A DNA stretch of 64,000 nucleotides, from NCBI GenBank assembly GCA_016713235.1, contig JADJPN010000006.1, positions 1 through 64,000 of the forward strand. Direction: 5' to 3'. Origin of the DNA: Hyphomicrobiales bacterium (GTDB lineage: Bacteria; Pseudomonadota; Alphaproteobacteria; Rhizobiales; Xanthobacteraceae). Of this stretch, positions 51,940 through 60,909 are shown piece by piece (positions within the stretch are counted from its first letter, which is position 1; each line of letters opens with the position of its first letter). The translations under genes were made by a program, and so were the position numbers. Under the pieces are notes generated by a model. That model was not told the origin of the DNA. It worked only from the letters and a program-made list of their open reading frames with translations, and did no database searches.

Positions 51940-54915
51940 ATGACCGCCTTCCCTTCCTTCGATGCGCCCTATGCCGAAGACGATGACGCGATTGCTGCTC
52001 GCCTCCTCGCGGGCACTCGCGCTTCCGGCGAGAAACGCGAAACCATTGAGCACACCGCACGCGGCTTGATTGAGGCAATTCGCGTGGAGGCCGGCAGCTT
52101 TGGCGGCGTGGAAGAACTCTTGCGCGAGTTTTCACTCTCAACAAAAGAAGGCATCGCGCTGATGGTGCTCGCCGAAGCACTGCTGCGCATTCCGGACGCG
52201 GAAACCGCCGACCGTCTGATCGAGGACAAGCTCGCGGCCGGCGATTTCGAACACCACAAATCGAAATCCGACGCGCTCCTGGTCAACGCCTCGGTTTGGG
52301 CGCTGGCACTCAGTGCGCGACCCATCCAACCCGGAGAAACGCCGGAAGGCATTCTCGGCGCACTGACAAAGCGGGTCGGTCTGCCCACGGTGCGAACCGC
52401 AATGCGCCAGGCCATGCGCATCATGGGACAGCATTTCGTCTTCGGCGAGAACATCGAAGGCGCGCTGAAGCGCGCCAAAGAGAATTCACGCTACCGCTAC
52501 TCCTTCGACATGCTCGGCGAAGGCGCACGGACGGCGCAAGACGCCGCGCGCTATCGCGAATCCTATCTTCGCGCGATTCAAGAGATCGGAAAAAATGCGA
52601 AAGCTGCCGCTTTCGCGGATCGGCCCGGAATTTCGGTGAAGCTCTCCGCGTTGCACCCGCGCTATGAAACGATCAGCCGCGATCGCGTATTGCAGGAATT
52701 GCCGCCCGTTCTGCTCGAACTGGCGCAAGCCGCAAAATCTTACGATCTGCATTTCACGATCGACGCCGAGGAAGCCGACCGCCTCGAACTTTCGCTCGAA
52801 GTGATTGCGGCCGTGTTCGCCGATCCGTCGCTCGCGGGCTGGAACGGCTTTGGCATCGCCGTGCAAGCTTATCAAAAGCGTGCCGGCGCGGTGCTCGGCT
52901 GGTTTGCGTCGCTCGCGAAGCAACACGACCGCCATGCAACCGTCCGTCTCGTCAAAGGCGCGTATTGGGACACCGAGATCAAGCGTGCGCAGGAGCGCGG
53001 GCTTGATGGCTATCCGGTGTTCACGCGCAAGGCGATGACGGACCTGAACTACGAAGCCTGTTCGCACCAATTGCTCGCGTTGCGCCCGCACATTTACCCG
53101 CAATTCGCGACCCACAATGCGCTCACCGTCGCCAGCGTGCTGGCGATAGCCGGTGCAAGCAAAGACTTCGAATTTCAACGCCTGCACGGCATGGGCGAAG
53201 CGCTTTACGAAAAGCTACTCTCCGGCAATGACCTGCTCGCATGCCGCGTCTATGCGCCGGTCGGAGCGCATGCCGATTTGCTGGCTTATCTGGTGCGCCG
53301 GCTGCTCGAGAACGGCGCAAACTCCTCTTTCGCTTCCGCCTCGGCAGATCCCGAAATTGTGATCGATACCCTGCTGCGGTCGCCGGCAGAGGACATCGCT
53401 GCGCGCGGTGCGAAGAACACGAAGATCGCTTTGCCGGGCGATCTCTATGGCGCGCGCAAAAACTCGGCTGGCGTGGAATTCGGTCACCGCGCTTCATTGA
53501 ACGCCCTACGCGCCGAAGCCACAAACACGGCGGCCGGAACGGCTGCGAAATCACACGCACCGAAGGAAGCAACGCAATTTGCTTCCGAGGCTTTCGCGCG
53601 CTGGAGCCGCACGCCCGCGAATGAGCGTGCGGCAATCCTGGAGCGCGCCGCCGCGCTGCTCGAAACCCGGCGCGGCCGCTTCATCGCGCTCCTGCAAAGC
53701 GAAGGGAAGAAAACGCTCGACGACGCGCTGTCGGAAGTGCGCGAGGCGATCGATTTCTGCCGCTATTACGCGGCCGAAACGCGCAGATTGTTCACGAACG
53801 ATACGCTGCTTCCCGGCCCTGTAGGCGAGCGCAATTTGCTCCGCCTCACCGGACGTGGACCTTTCGTTGCGATCTCGCCGTGGAACTTTCCGCTCGCGAT
53901 CTTCATGGGGCAGGTGACGGCGGCGCTCGCCGCCGGAAACACGGTCATCGCCAAGCCCGCCGAGCAAACACCGCTGATCGCCGCCGAAGCCGTGGCATTG
54001 CTGCACGAAGCGGGAGTGCCGGAGAACGTGCTTCTTCTGGTGCAAGGCGACGGCAAAGCGGGGGCAGAACTGGTCGCCGATGCTCGCGTTGCCGGCGTTG
54101 TTTTCACCGGCTCGACACAAGTCGCACAGACCATAAACCGCACGCTCGCGGCGAAGAACGGTCCGATCGTGCCGCTGATCGCCGAAACCGGCGGCATCAA
54201 TGTCATGGTGACGGACGCAAGCGCGTTACCTGAACAGATCGCCGACGATGTCATCGCCTCCGCCTTCCGCTCCGCCGGTCAGCGCTGTTCGGCGTTACGG
54301 CTTTTGCTGTTGCCAAGCGAAATCGCAGACAAGATCATTGCGATGATCGTGGGCGCCGCCCGAGAACTCAAAGTCGGCGACCCGCACGAAATTTCAACGC
54401 ATGTCGGACCCGTTATCGATCAAGAAGCGAAACAGCGTCTCGACGAGTACATCGGAAAAATGAAAACCGATGCGCGCCTGCACTTCGCCGGCGCAACAAA
54501 TGCTGAGGGCACTTTCGTCACGCCGCACATTTTCGAGATTGCGAGCGCCGAAGACCTCAACGAGGAAATCTTCGGCCCCGTGCTGCATATTCTTCGCTAC
54601 GATCGCAAAAACATGAACGGCACGCTCGCGGCATTGGCGCGCAAAGGCTACCGGCTCACCGCCGGCGTTCACTCGCGCATCGACAGCATGACGGAAGTCG
54701 TCGCCGATACGCTCGGCGCGGGGAATGTCTATGTGAACCGCAACATGATCGGTGCGGTCGTCGGCGTGCAGCCGTTCGGCGGCAGCGGATTATCCGGCAC
54801 AGGCCCGAAAGCGGGCGGCCCGCATTATCTGCCGCGCTTCGCGACGGAGCAGACCATCACGATCAATACTGCCGCGGCCGGCGGCGACGCCACGCTGATC
54901 GCGATGTCGGATTAG
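51940..54915 (+). CDS. putA: Bifunctional proline dehydrogenase / L-glutamate gamma-semialdehyde dehydrogenase
   Basis: Oxidises proline to glutamate in two steps with substrate channelling. The 991 residues have no N-terminal ribbon-helix-helix, so PutA is not its own repressor. Proline dehydrogenase barrel (about 90-460): ISVKLSALHPRYETISRDRV, TIDAEEADRLELSLEVIA, RLVKGAYWDTEIKRAQERGL and CRVYAPVGAHADLLAYLVRR. Aldehyde dehydrogenase (about 520-985): GPFVAISPWNFPLAIFMGQV, GVVFTGSTQVAQTIN, GQRCSALRLLLLP with the catalytic Cys, and VQPFGGSGLSGTGPKAGGPH. Control by the adjacent PutR is likely. Its stop overlaps that of the convergent transglycosylase gene. Confidence 0.97.
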   Translation: MTAFPSFDAPYAEDDDAIAARLLAGTRASGEKRETIEHTARGLIEAIRVEAGSFGGVEELLREFSLSTKEGIALMVLAEALLRIPDAETADRLIEDKLAAGDFEHHKSKSDALLVNASVWALALSARPIQPGETPEGILGALTKRVGLPTVRTAMRQAMRIMGQHFVFGENIEGALKRAKENSRYRYSFDMLGEGARTAQDAARYRESYLRAIQEIGKNAKAAAFADRPGISVKLSALHPRYETISRDRVLQELPPVLLELAQAAKSYDLHFTIDAEEADRLELSLEVIAAVFADPSLAGWNGFGIAVQAYQKRAGAVLGWFASLAKQHDRHATVRLVKGAYWDTEIKRAQERGLDGYPVFTRKAMTDLNYEACSHQLLALRPHIYPQFATHNALTVASVLAIAGASKDFEFQRLHGMGEALYEKLLSGNDLLACRVYAPVGAHADLLAYLVRRLLENGANSSFASASADPEIVIDTLLRSPAEDIAARGAKNTKIALPGDLYGARKNSAGVEFGHRASLNALRAEATNTAAGTAAKSHAPKEATQFASEAFARWSRTPANERAAILERAAALLETRRGRFIALLQSEGKKTLDDALSEVREAIDFCRYYAAETRRLFTNDTLLPGPVGERNLLRLTGRGPFVAISPWNFPLAIFMGQVTAALAAGNTVIAKPAEQTPLIAAEAVALLHEAGVPENVLLLVQGDGKAGAELVADARVAGVVFTGSTQVAQTINRTLAAKNGPIVPLIAETGGINVMVTDASALPEQIADDVIASAFRSAGQRCSALRLLLLPSEIADKIIAMIVGAARELKVGDPHEISTHVGPVIDQEAKQRLDEYIGKMKTDARLHFAGATNAEGTFVTPHIFEIASAEDLNEEIFGPVLHILRYDRKNMNGTLAALARKGYRLTAGVHSRIDSMTEVVADTLGAGNVYVNRNMIGAVVGVQPFGGSGLSGTGPKAGGPHYLPRFATEQTITINTAAAGGDATLIAMSD

Positions 54916-56141
54916 CCTCTGCTTCCTCGCAATCTCCGCAGCAACTCCTCCGTCGGATAGCCATCGGCCGGAAGTTTGAACTTGATCTGGGCGTGCTGCA
55001 CGGCCTTGCGCGAAGCAGCGCCCAGCCTTCCGTCGATGCCGCCTACATCGTAACCGTGCTTTACAAGCAGCGTCTGCAATTCGCGCACCTGCTCCATCGT
55101 GAACGTGCCGGGCTCGCCGTTGCCTTTGCGCAAGACCGGAGCGCCGGCGATGCGCGTCGCAAGATACGCCGCGGTCGTCGAATAGATGATCGAGTGGTTC
55201 CATTCCGTGAATACGCGAAAATTCGGATAGACGAGAAACGCCGGCCCCAGCCTTCCCATCGGCAGCAGCAACGATGCGTTCGGTGCGCTTTCCGGCAGCG
55301 GCTTGCCGTTTGCAAGCGTGCCCCCCCACTTCGCCCACTGCGCATGCGGGTGTTCGATGTCGAGGTTTGCCTGCGACAAATCCATGCGCTCGGGCACGCG
55401 CACCTCCTGCATCCACGGTTCGCCCCTGCGCCAGCCGATTTTCTGCACGTAATGCGCGGTGGTCGCCATCACATCCGGCACGCTGCGCAACAGATCGACC
55501 TTGCCGTTGCCGTCGAGATCGACGCCGTAGTTGAAGTAGTGCGAAGGCAGAAACTGCGTCTGCCCGAGTTCGCCCGCCCACGAGCCGATCATATTGTCGG
55601 GCGTGAGATCACCCCGCTCGATGATCTTGAGCGCGGCCAACAGCTCCTTCCGGAAGCGCTCGCTGCGGCGGCAATCGTAAGCGAGCGTCGCAAGCGAACG
55701 CAGCACTTCGAACTTGCCAACGTCCGCGCCGAAGCCGCTTTCAAGCCCCCAGAACGCCGTGAGGACCGCCGGCGGCACGCCATACTGCTCTTCGACCTTC
55801 TGAAAAAGCGCTGCGTGCTTCTTGATCAATTGCTGGCTGCGCGGCGCACGCCCGCCGCCAGCCATGCGGTTCGAGAATTCGAGAAAGGGCTGGCTGAATA
55901 CGCGCTGCCCGCGGTCAATGCCGATGATCTTGTGATCCAGCACCAGAAGATGCTGCGTTCGCGCGAGTGTGCGCTGCGAGAGTCCCTGCTCCAGCGCTTC
56001 GCGCTTAAAATCCGCAAGCCATTTATCGAAGCTCCCGGTATTGCGACAATTCGCAGGCGCCGATTGGGCCATGGCCCATGTGCCATTGACCAGCGACAAC
56101 GCAAGCGCAGCAATAACGACGCCGTAAATACGAAACCGCAT
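54912..56141 (-). CDS. MltB-type lytic murein transglycosylase
   Basis: Cleaves peptidoglycan glycan strands to 1,6-anhydro-muropeptides in the periplasm. A signal peptide (RIYGVVIAALALSLVNGTWA, cut near AMAQS) leads the SLT_2 domain. The catalytic Glu is in VLTAFWGLESGFGADVGKFE, and SWAGELGQTQFLPSHYFNYG and VDLDGNGKVDLLRSVPDVMA follow. A C-terminal peptidoglycan-binding domain (about 345-400) reads LQTLLVKHGYDVGGIDGRLG. No lipobox is seen, so it is soluble. Ends on the putA stop. Confidence 0.92.
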   Translation of the reverse strand: MRFRIYGVVIAALALSLVNGTWAMAQSAPANCRNTGSFDKWLADFKREALEQGLSQRTLARTQHLLVLDHKIIGIDRGQRVFSQPFLEFSNRMAGGGRAPRSQQLIKKHAALFQKVEEQYGVPPAVLTAFWGLESGFGADVGKFEVLRSLATLAYDCRRSERFRKELLAALKIIERGDLTPDNMIGSWAGELGQTQFLPSHYFNYGVDLDGNGKVDLLRSVPDVMATTAHYVQKIGWRRGEPWMQEVRVPERMDLSQANLDIEHPHAQWAKWGGTLANGKPLPESAPNASLLLPMGRLGPAFLVYPNFRVFTEWNHSIIYSTTAAYLATRIAGAPVLRKGNGEPGTFTMEQVRELQTLLVKHGYDVGGIDGRLGAASRKAVQHAQIKFKLPADGYPTEELLRRLRGSRG

Positions 56142-56333
56142 TTCTCTCACTTGACCTCTCACCTGGATGGAAATTCCCGCGATCATTCTAGCCCAGCTAG
56201 CCGCGAAAAAAGCCGCGCCGCAACAGTAGGAGTGCCTACGAATTCTTGCGCAATTCCATGAGTTGGCGGAGTATTCGGACGAATTCGAACAAGCGGCCGG
56301 TCAACGGCCGCGTCCTCGGGAGGAAGAAAGTCC

Positions 56334-57509
56334 ATGCTACGCAGGTCGTTTCTCGCCGCGCTCGCGGCAACTGCGCTTGCAGCCGGTGCCACACCGGCAG
56401 CCGCACAGGAGACCGTGAAGATCGGTCTGATCATACCGCTGACCGGCCCCTTCACCACCACCGGCAAACAGCTCGAAGCCGCCGCCAAACTTTACATGGA
56501 GCAGAACGGTACCACGGTTGCCGGCAAGAAAATCGAGCTGATCGTGCGCGACGATGCGGGCCGCGCCGAAAATACCGCGCGCATCGCAGGCGAATTGATC
56601 CAGAATGACAAGGTCAGTTTCCTCGCCGGCTTCGGTCTGACACCGCTTGCAATGGCGACCGCGCCGATCGCAACCAATTCGAAAGTGCCGATGGTCGTAA
56701 TGATGGCCGGCACCTCGATCATCACCGAGCGCTCGCCCTACATCGTTCGCACGAGCTTCACGCTCGGTCAGTCGGCGGTGATCATCGCGGACTGGGCCGC
56801 GCAGAATAAGATCAAGAAGGTGGTCACGCTGGTCACCGACTATGCGCCCGGCCACGACGCCGAAAAATCTTTCGTCGATCAGTTCAAATCGAAGGGCGGC
56901 GAGATCGTCGAAAGCCTCCGCGTGCCGATCCAGAACCCCGACTTCGCACCGTTTCTCCAGCGCGTGATCGACGCGAAGCCGGACGCACTTTACGTCTTCA
57001 CGCCGTCCGGCGTCGGCGCGATCCTGATGAAGCAGTTCGTCGAACGCGGCCTCGACAAATCCGGCATCCGCCTGATCGGCCCCGGCGACATTACCGACGA
57101 CGACGTGCTGCCAGGCTTCGGCGATGCCGCGGTAGGCGTCGTTACCGCGCACAACTATTCCACCGATCATCCTTCGGCGAAGAACAAGGAATATGTCGCG
57201 GCCTTCCGTAAGGCGAACGCGGGCATGCGCCCGAACTTCGCGTCGGTCGGCGGCTATGACGGCATCCATCTGATCTACGAGGCGCTGAAGAAGACCGGCG
57301 GCAAGACGGATGGCGACGCGCTGCTTGCCGCGATGAAGGGGCTCAAGTGGGAAAGCCCGCGCGGGCCGATCTCCATCGATCCGGAAACCCGCGACATAGT
57401 CCAGACCATCTATATCCGCCGCGTCGAGAAGAAGAATGGCGAACTCTACAACGTTGAGTTCGCGAGCTTCCCCGACGTCAAGGATCCGGTAAAGGCGGCG
57501 AAGAAGTAA
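56334..57509 (+). CDS. ABC transporter substrate-binding protein, branched-chain amino acid type
   Basis: A periplasmic binding protein of 391 residues. Signal peptide LRRSFLAALAATALAAGATP ends near AAAQE. The two-lobed Peripla_BP_6 fold shows VKIGLIIPLTGPFTTTGKQL, KIELIVRDDAGRAENTARIA, LAGFGLTPLAMATAPIATNS, KVVTLVTDYAPGHDAEKSFV and ASVGGYDGIHLIYEALKK. The ligand may be a branched-chain amino acid, an amide or an aromatic acid. The upstream leader has a GCGGCCG/CGGCCGC hairpin at 56293-56311. The four transporter genes follow. Confidence 0.92.
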   Translation: MLRRSFLAALAATALAAGATPAAAQETVKIGLIIPLTGPFTTTGKQLEAAAKLYMEQNGTTVAGKKIELIVRDDAGRAENTARIAGELIQNDKVSFLAGFGLTPLAMATAPIATNSKVPMVVMMAGTSIITERSPYIVRTSFTLGQSAVIIADWAAQNKIKKVVTLVTDYAPGHDAEKSFVDQFKSKGGEIVESLRVPIQNPDFAPFLQRVIDAKPDALYVFTPSGVGAILMKQFVERGLDKSGIRLIGPGDITDDDVLPGFGDAAVGVVTAHNYSTDHPSAKNKEYVAAFRKANAGMRPNFASVGGYDGIHLIYEALKKTGGKTDGDALLAAMKGLKWESPRGPISIDPETRDIVQTIYIRRVEKKNGELYNVEFASFPDVKDPVKAAKK

Positions 57510-57533
57510 GCCGCATCCGATCCGAAAAGAACT

Positions 57534-57571
57534 CGGCCCCGTCTATTGGCGCTCCCAATGGCGGGGCCGAA
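57534..57571. terminator. Intercistronic hairpin between the binding protein and permease genes
   Basis: TCGGCCCCG (57534-57542) pairs with CGGGGCCGA (57563-57571), with an inner stem ATTGG/CCAAT. There is no U-tract. Such a hairpin after a binding-protein gene usually protects its mRNA or reduces read-through, which gives more binding protein than permease. Confidence 0.6.
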
Positions 57572-57586
57572 TGTTAGAGTAACGTC

Positions 57587-58447
57587 ATGCTGACCATTCT
57601 CTTCGACGGCATCGCCTACGGAATGCTTCTGTTCGTGATCTCGTGCGGTCTCGCGGTCACGCTCGGTCTCATGAATTTCGTCAACCTCGCGCATGGCGCC
57701 TTCGCCATGCTCGGCGGCTATTGCGCCTACGTGCTCGTCAACCTCTACGGTGTTCCGTTTTTCGCAAGCCTGCCGGTCGCCTTCATGTTCGCGGCGATGA
57801 TCGGCCTGCTCGCCGAGCGCACGCTTTACGTCCACTTTTACAATCGCAGCCATCTCGAACAGGTATTGTTCACGATCGGCCTTGTGTTCATGACCAGCGC
57901 GGCCGTCGATTATTTTCTCGGCTCGCAGCAACGCTTCATCAATCTGCCTTCTTATCTGCAGGGCCGTTTCGACTTCTTCGGCATCGGCATCGGCAAGTAC
58001 CGGCTGCTGATCATTCTCGTCTGCGCACTGATCCTGATCGTGCTGCAATTGATTCTCGGCTACACGCGCTTCGGCAGCCGCCTGCGCGCCGCGGTCGATG
58101 ACCAGCGCGTGGCGCGCGGCCTCGGCATCAACGTCAATTGGGTGTTCGCGCTTACCTTTGCGGTCGGCTGCGGTTTAGCCGGGCTTGGCGGCGCATTGGG
58201 CGCGGAGATCCTTTCGCTCGAGCCGCACTTCCCGCTGAAGTTCATGATCTACTTTCTGATCGTGGTTTCGGTCGGCGGCACCTCGAGCATCACCGGGCCG
58301 TTCCTCGCTTCGATCCTGCTTGGCATCGGCGATGTCGCCGGAAAGTATTATGCGCCGCGCTACGGCGGCTTCGTCATCTACACCATCATGATCGTCGTGC
58401 TGGTCTTGCGTCCGCAGGGCCTATTTGCCCGCGGCACCTCGAAGTAG
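57587..58447 (+). CDS. livH: Branched-chain amino acid-type ABC transporter permease LivH
   Basis: An inner-membrane permease of 286 residues with about eight helices. Seen: LFDGIAYGMLLFVISCGLAV, TLGLMNFVNLAHGAFAMLGG, FGSRLRAAVDDQRVARGLGI (EAA-like loop that meets the ATPase), LAGLGGALGAEILSL and VSVGGTSSITGPFLASILLG. Pairs with LivM at 58452, 4 bases further on. Confidence 0.93.
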   Translation: MLTILFDGIAYGMLLFVISCGLAVTLGLMNFVNLAHGAFAMLGGYCAYVLVNLYGVPFFASLPVAFMFAAMIGLLAERTLYVHFYNRSHLEQVLFTIGLVFMTSAAVDYFLGSQQRFINLPSYLQGRFDFFGIGIGKYRLLIILVCALILIVLQLILGYTRFGSRLRAAVDDQRVARGLGINVNWVFALTFAVGCGLAGLGGALGAEILSLEPHFPLKFMIYFLIVVSVGGTSSITGPFLASILLGIGDVAGKYYAPRYGGFVIYTIMIVVLVLRPQGLFARGTSK

Positions 58448-58451
58448 CGTC

Positions 58452-59453
58452 ATGAGCAGTCTCGACACCGCGAAGGACGCATCGAACGTCATGACGCGAA
58501 AACGCTCATGGCATTGGCTCGAATATGCCTTCTGGCTTGCCGCCGCTGCCTCCGTTTTTCTGCTGCCAAGTCAGCATGCGCTGCTGACGCAGATTGCGAT
58601 CTGGTCGCTGTTCGCGCTCTCGCTCGACCTTCTGCTCGGCTATGCCGGCATCGTCTCGCTCGGCCATGCGGCCTATTTCGGCTTCGGCGCTTACGTGGCC
58701 GCGCTGTTCGCGATCAACTTCACCGGCGAGCCCGTGACAGGCCTTCTCGTTGCCGGCGTTGCGGCGGGATTGCTCGGCCTCGTCACAAGTCTTCTCGTGC
58801 TCCGCGGCACCGATCTGACGCGGCTCATGGTGACGCTCGGCATTGCGCTCGTGATGTATGAAATCGCAAACCAGATGTCGTGGCTCACCGGCGGTGCCGA
58901 TGGCCTCACCGGCATGCCGGTCAATCCGGTACTCGGTTTCTTCCCGATCTATTTCCGCCAGGCGAATTCCTACGCTTATGTGCTCGTCGTGCTTTTCGTT
59001 CTCTTCGTCGTTGCCAAACGGATCGTGCATTCGCCGTTCGGCTATTCGTTGCGCGCGATCAAGGGAAATCCGCTGCGCGCTTCCTCGATCGGAATTCCGA
59101 ACAACCCGCGGCTGATCGCGGTCTATACCATTGCCGCCGCCTATGCCGGCATCGCGGGTGCCCTACTCGCGCAGACAACCCCGGTCGTTTCGCTGACCTA
59201 CATCGACTTCCAGCGCTCCGCCGACGTGCTGCTGATGTTGATCATTGGCGGCACCGGCTATCTCTATGGCGGGATCATCGGCAGTGCGTTGTTTCTGGTC
59301 GCGCAGAAATTTATCGGCAACATCACGCCGCAATATTGGGAGTTCTGGATCGGCTTCGCGCTGGTCGTGATCGCATTGTTCGCGCGCGACCGCGGCTTGT
59401 TCAGTATCGTCGAGCGCATTGCCGCGTGGCGCAAACGGGGTGCAAAACCGTGA
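58452..59453 (+). CDS. livM: Branched-chain amino acid-type ABC transporter permease LivM
   Basis: Second permease, 333 residues from the ATG at 58452, which follows livH by 4 bases. Seen: LSLDLLLGYAGIVSLGHAAY, FGAYVAALFAINFTG, the coupling loop SPFGYSLRAIKGNPLRASSI, LIAVYTIAAAYAGIAGALLA and LMLIIGGTGYLYGGIIGSAL. The stop overlaps the livG GTG. In-frame upstream starts would overlap livH. Confidence 0.92.
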   Translation: MSSLDTAKDASNVMTRKRSWHWLEYAFWLAAAASVFLLPSQHALLTQIAIWSLFALSLDLLLGYAGIVSLGHAAYFGFGAYVAALFAINFTGEPVTGLLVAGVAAGLLGLVTSLLVLRGTDLTRLMVTLGIALVMYEIANQMSWLTGGADGLTGMPVNPVLGFFPIYFRQANSYAYVLVVLFVLFVVAKRIVHSPFGYSLRAIKGNPLRASSIGIPNNPRLIAVYTIAAAYAGIAGALLAQTTPVVSLTYIDFQRSADVLLMLIIGGTGYLYGGIIGSALFLVAQKFIGNITPQYWEFWIGFALVVIALFARDRGLFSIVERIAAWRKRGAKP

Positions 59454-60199
59454 ACGCACTGGAAACCATCGGCCTCGAGAAACGCTTCGGCGGCATCGTG
59501 CCGACAAACGACGTGAACCTGAAGGTTCAAGAAGGCGCGCGTCATGCGCTGATCGGTCCGAACGGCGCAGGCAAAACCACGCTGATCAATCTGCTGACCG
59601 GCGTGCTGAAGCCGAGCAAGGGCCGCGTGAAGCTGGGCAACAGCGACATCACGGATCTGTCTCCGCACCGGCGCGTCTCGCTTGGCATGGCACGCACCTT
59701 TCAGATCAATCAGTTGTTTGCCGACCTTTCACCGATCGAGGCCATCACGCTCGTGATCGGCGAGCGCGAAAAACTCGGCGCAAATTTCTGGCGCGCCTTC
59801 GGCAGCGACGAGAAGATCGTCAGCGAGACGAAAGCAATTGCCAGGCAATTCGGCCTTGCCGACGTGCTGCACGAGCGCACGGCTTCCCTGCCTTATGGCA
59901 AGCAGCGTCAGCTCGAGATCGCACTCGCGATTGCCGCAAAGCCGCGCGTGCTTCTGCTCGATGAACCTGCCGCCGGCGTGCCGGAAGCCGAGCGTCACGA
60001 GATTCTCGAAACCGTTGCGGCACTCCCGAAAGACGTCACCGTGCTTCTGATCGAGCACGACATGGATATCGTATTCGGCTTTGCCGACCGGATTTCCGTG
60101 CTCGTCGACGGCAAGCTATTTGTCGAAGGCGAACCCAAAGAGATCGAAAACGATCCGCGCGTGCGCGCGGTTTATCTCGGCGAGCGAACCGATGACTGA
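59450..60199 (+). CDS. livG: Branched-chain amino acid-type ABC transporter ATP-binding protein LivG
   Basis: GTG start overlapping the livM stop. Walker A RHALIGPNGAGKTTLINLLT, Q-loop ARTFQINQLFADLSPIEAIT, signature LPYGKQRQLEIALAIAAKPR (Y-G-K-Q-R in place of the classic S-G-G-Q-Q, usual in LivG), Walker B VLLLDEPAAGVPEAERHEIL and switch His VTVLLIEHDMDIVFGFADRI. The 249 residues are normal. Pairs with LivF. Confidence 0.94.
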   Translation: MNALETIGLEKRFGGIVPTNDVNLKVQEGARHALIGPNGAGKTTLINLLTGVLKPSKGRVKLGNSDITDLSPHRRVSLGMARTFQINQLFADLSPIEAITLVIGEREKLGANFWRAFGSDEKIVSETKAIARQFGLADVLHERTASLPYGKQRQLEIALAIAAKPRVLLLDEPAAGVPEAERHEILETVAALPKDVTVLLIEHDMDIVFGFADRISVLVDGKLFVEGEPKEIENDPRVRAVYLGERTDD

Positions 60200-60908
60200 G
60201 ATTCTTCGCATCATGAATTTGCGCGCCGGCTACGGCGAGGCCGTGGTGCTGCCGGACCTCTCGCTCATGGTCGAGCGCGGACAATCGCTCGCGCTGCTCG
60301 GCCGCAATGGCATGGGCAAGACCACGCTCGTCAATTCCATTGTTGGCGTGACGCGCCGCTTCAGCGGCAGGATCATGCTCGACGGCAACGACATCACTTC
60401 ATTGCGCCCCGATCAGCGTGCGCACGCCGGCATCGGCTGGGTGCCGCAGGAGCGCAACATCTTCAAATCGCTGACCGTGACCGAGAACCTGACAGCCGTC
60501 GCTACTCCGGGAAAATGGGACGCCGGCCGCGTCTTTCAGATGTTTCCCCGGCTTGGCGAGCGCCGCAACAATCTCGGTGACCAGCTTTCCGGCGGCGAGC
60601 AGCAGATGCTGGCCGTTGGCCGTGCGCTTGTTTTGAATCCGAAACTGCTCCTGCTCGACGAGCCGCTCGAAGGTCTCGCGCCGATCATCGTCGATGAATT
60701 GCTCGCCGCGCTCCGCCGCATTATCGCGGAGGAAAAGCTCTCCGCGATCCTTGTCGAACAGAACGCGCAAAAGATCTTAAGCGTCACGGACCGCGCGGCA
60801 ATTCTGGAGCGTGGCGCGATCGTGCACGAAGCCGCGAGCGCCGAGTTGCGCAAACAGCCGCGGGTTCTGGAAAATTATCTCGGCGTCGGGAAAGCGAAGC
60901 GCGCTTAG
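60192..60908 (+). CDS. livF: Branched-chain amino acid-type ABC transporter ATP-binding protein LivF
   Basis: ATG at 60192 overlaps the end of livG. Walker A LALLGRNGMGKTTLVNSIVG, Q-loop IGWVPQERNIFKSLTVTENL, signature LGDQLSGGEQQMLAVGRALV, Walker B LLLLDEPLEGLAPIIVDELL and switch AILVEQNAQKIL. The 238 residues are normal. Last gene of the operon, followed at 60910 by the convergent hemA stop. Confidence 0.95.
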   Translation: MTEILRIMNLRAGYGEAVVLPDLSLMVERGQSLALLGRNGMGKTTLVNSIVGVTRRFSGRIMLDGNDITSLRPDQRAHAGIGWVPQERNIFKSLTVTENLTAVATPGKWDAGRVFQMFPRLGERRNNLGDQLSGGEQQMLAVGRALVLNPKLLLLDEPLEGLAPIIVDELLAALRRIIAEEKLSAILVEQNAQKILSVTDRAAILERGAIVHEAASAELRKQPRVLENYLGVGKAKRA

Positions 60909-60909
60909 C

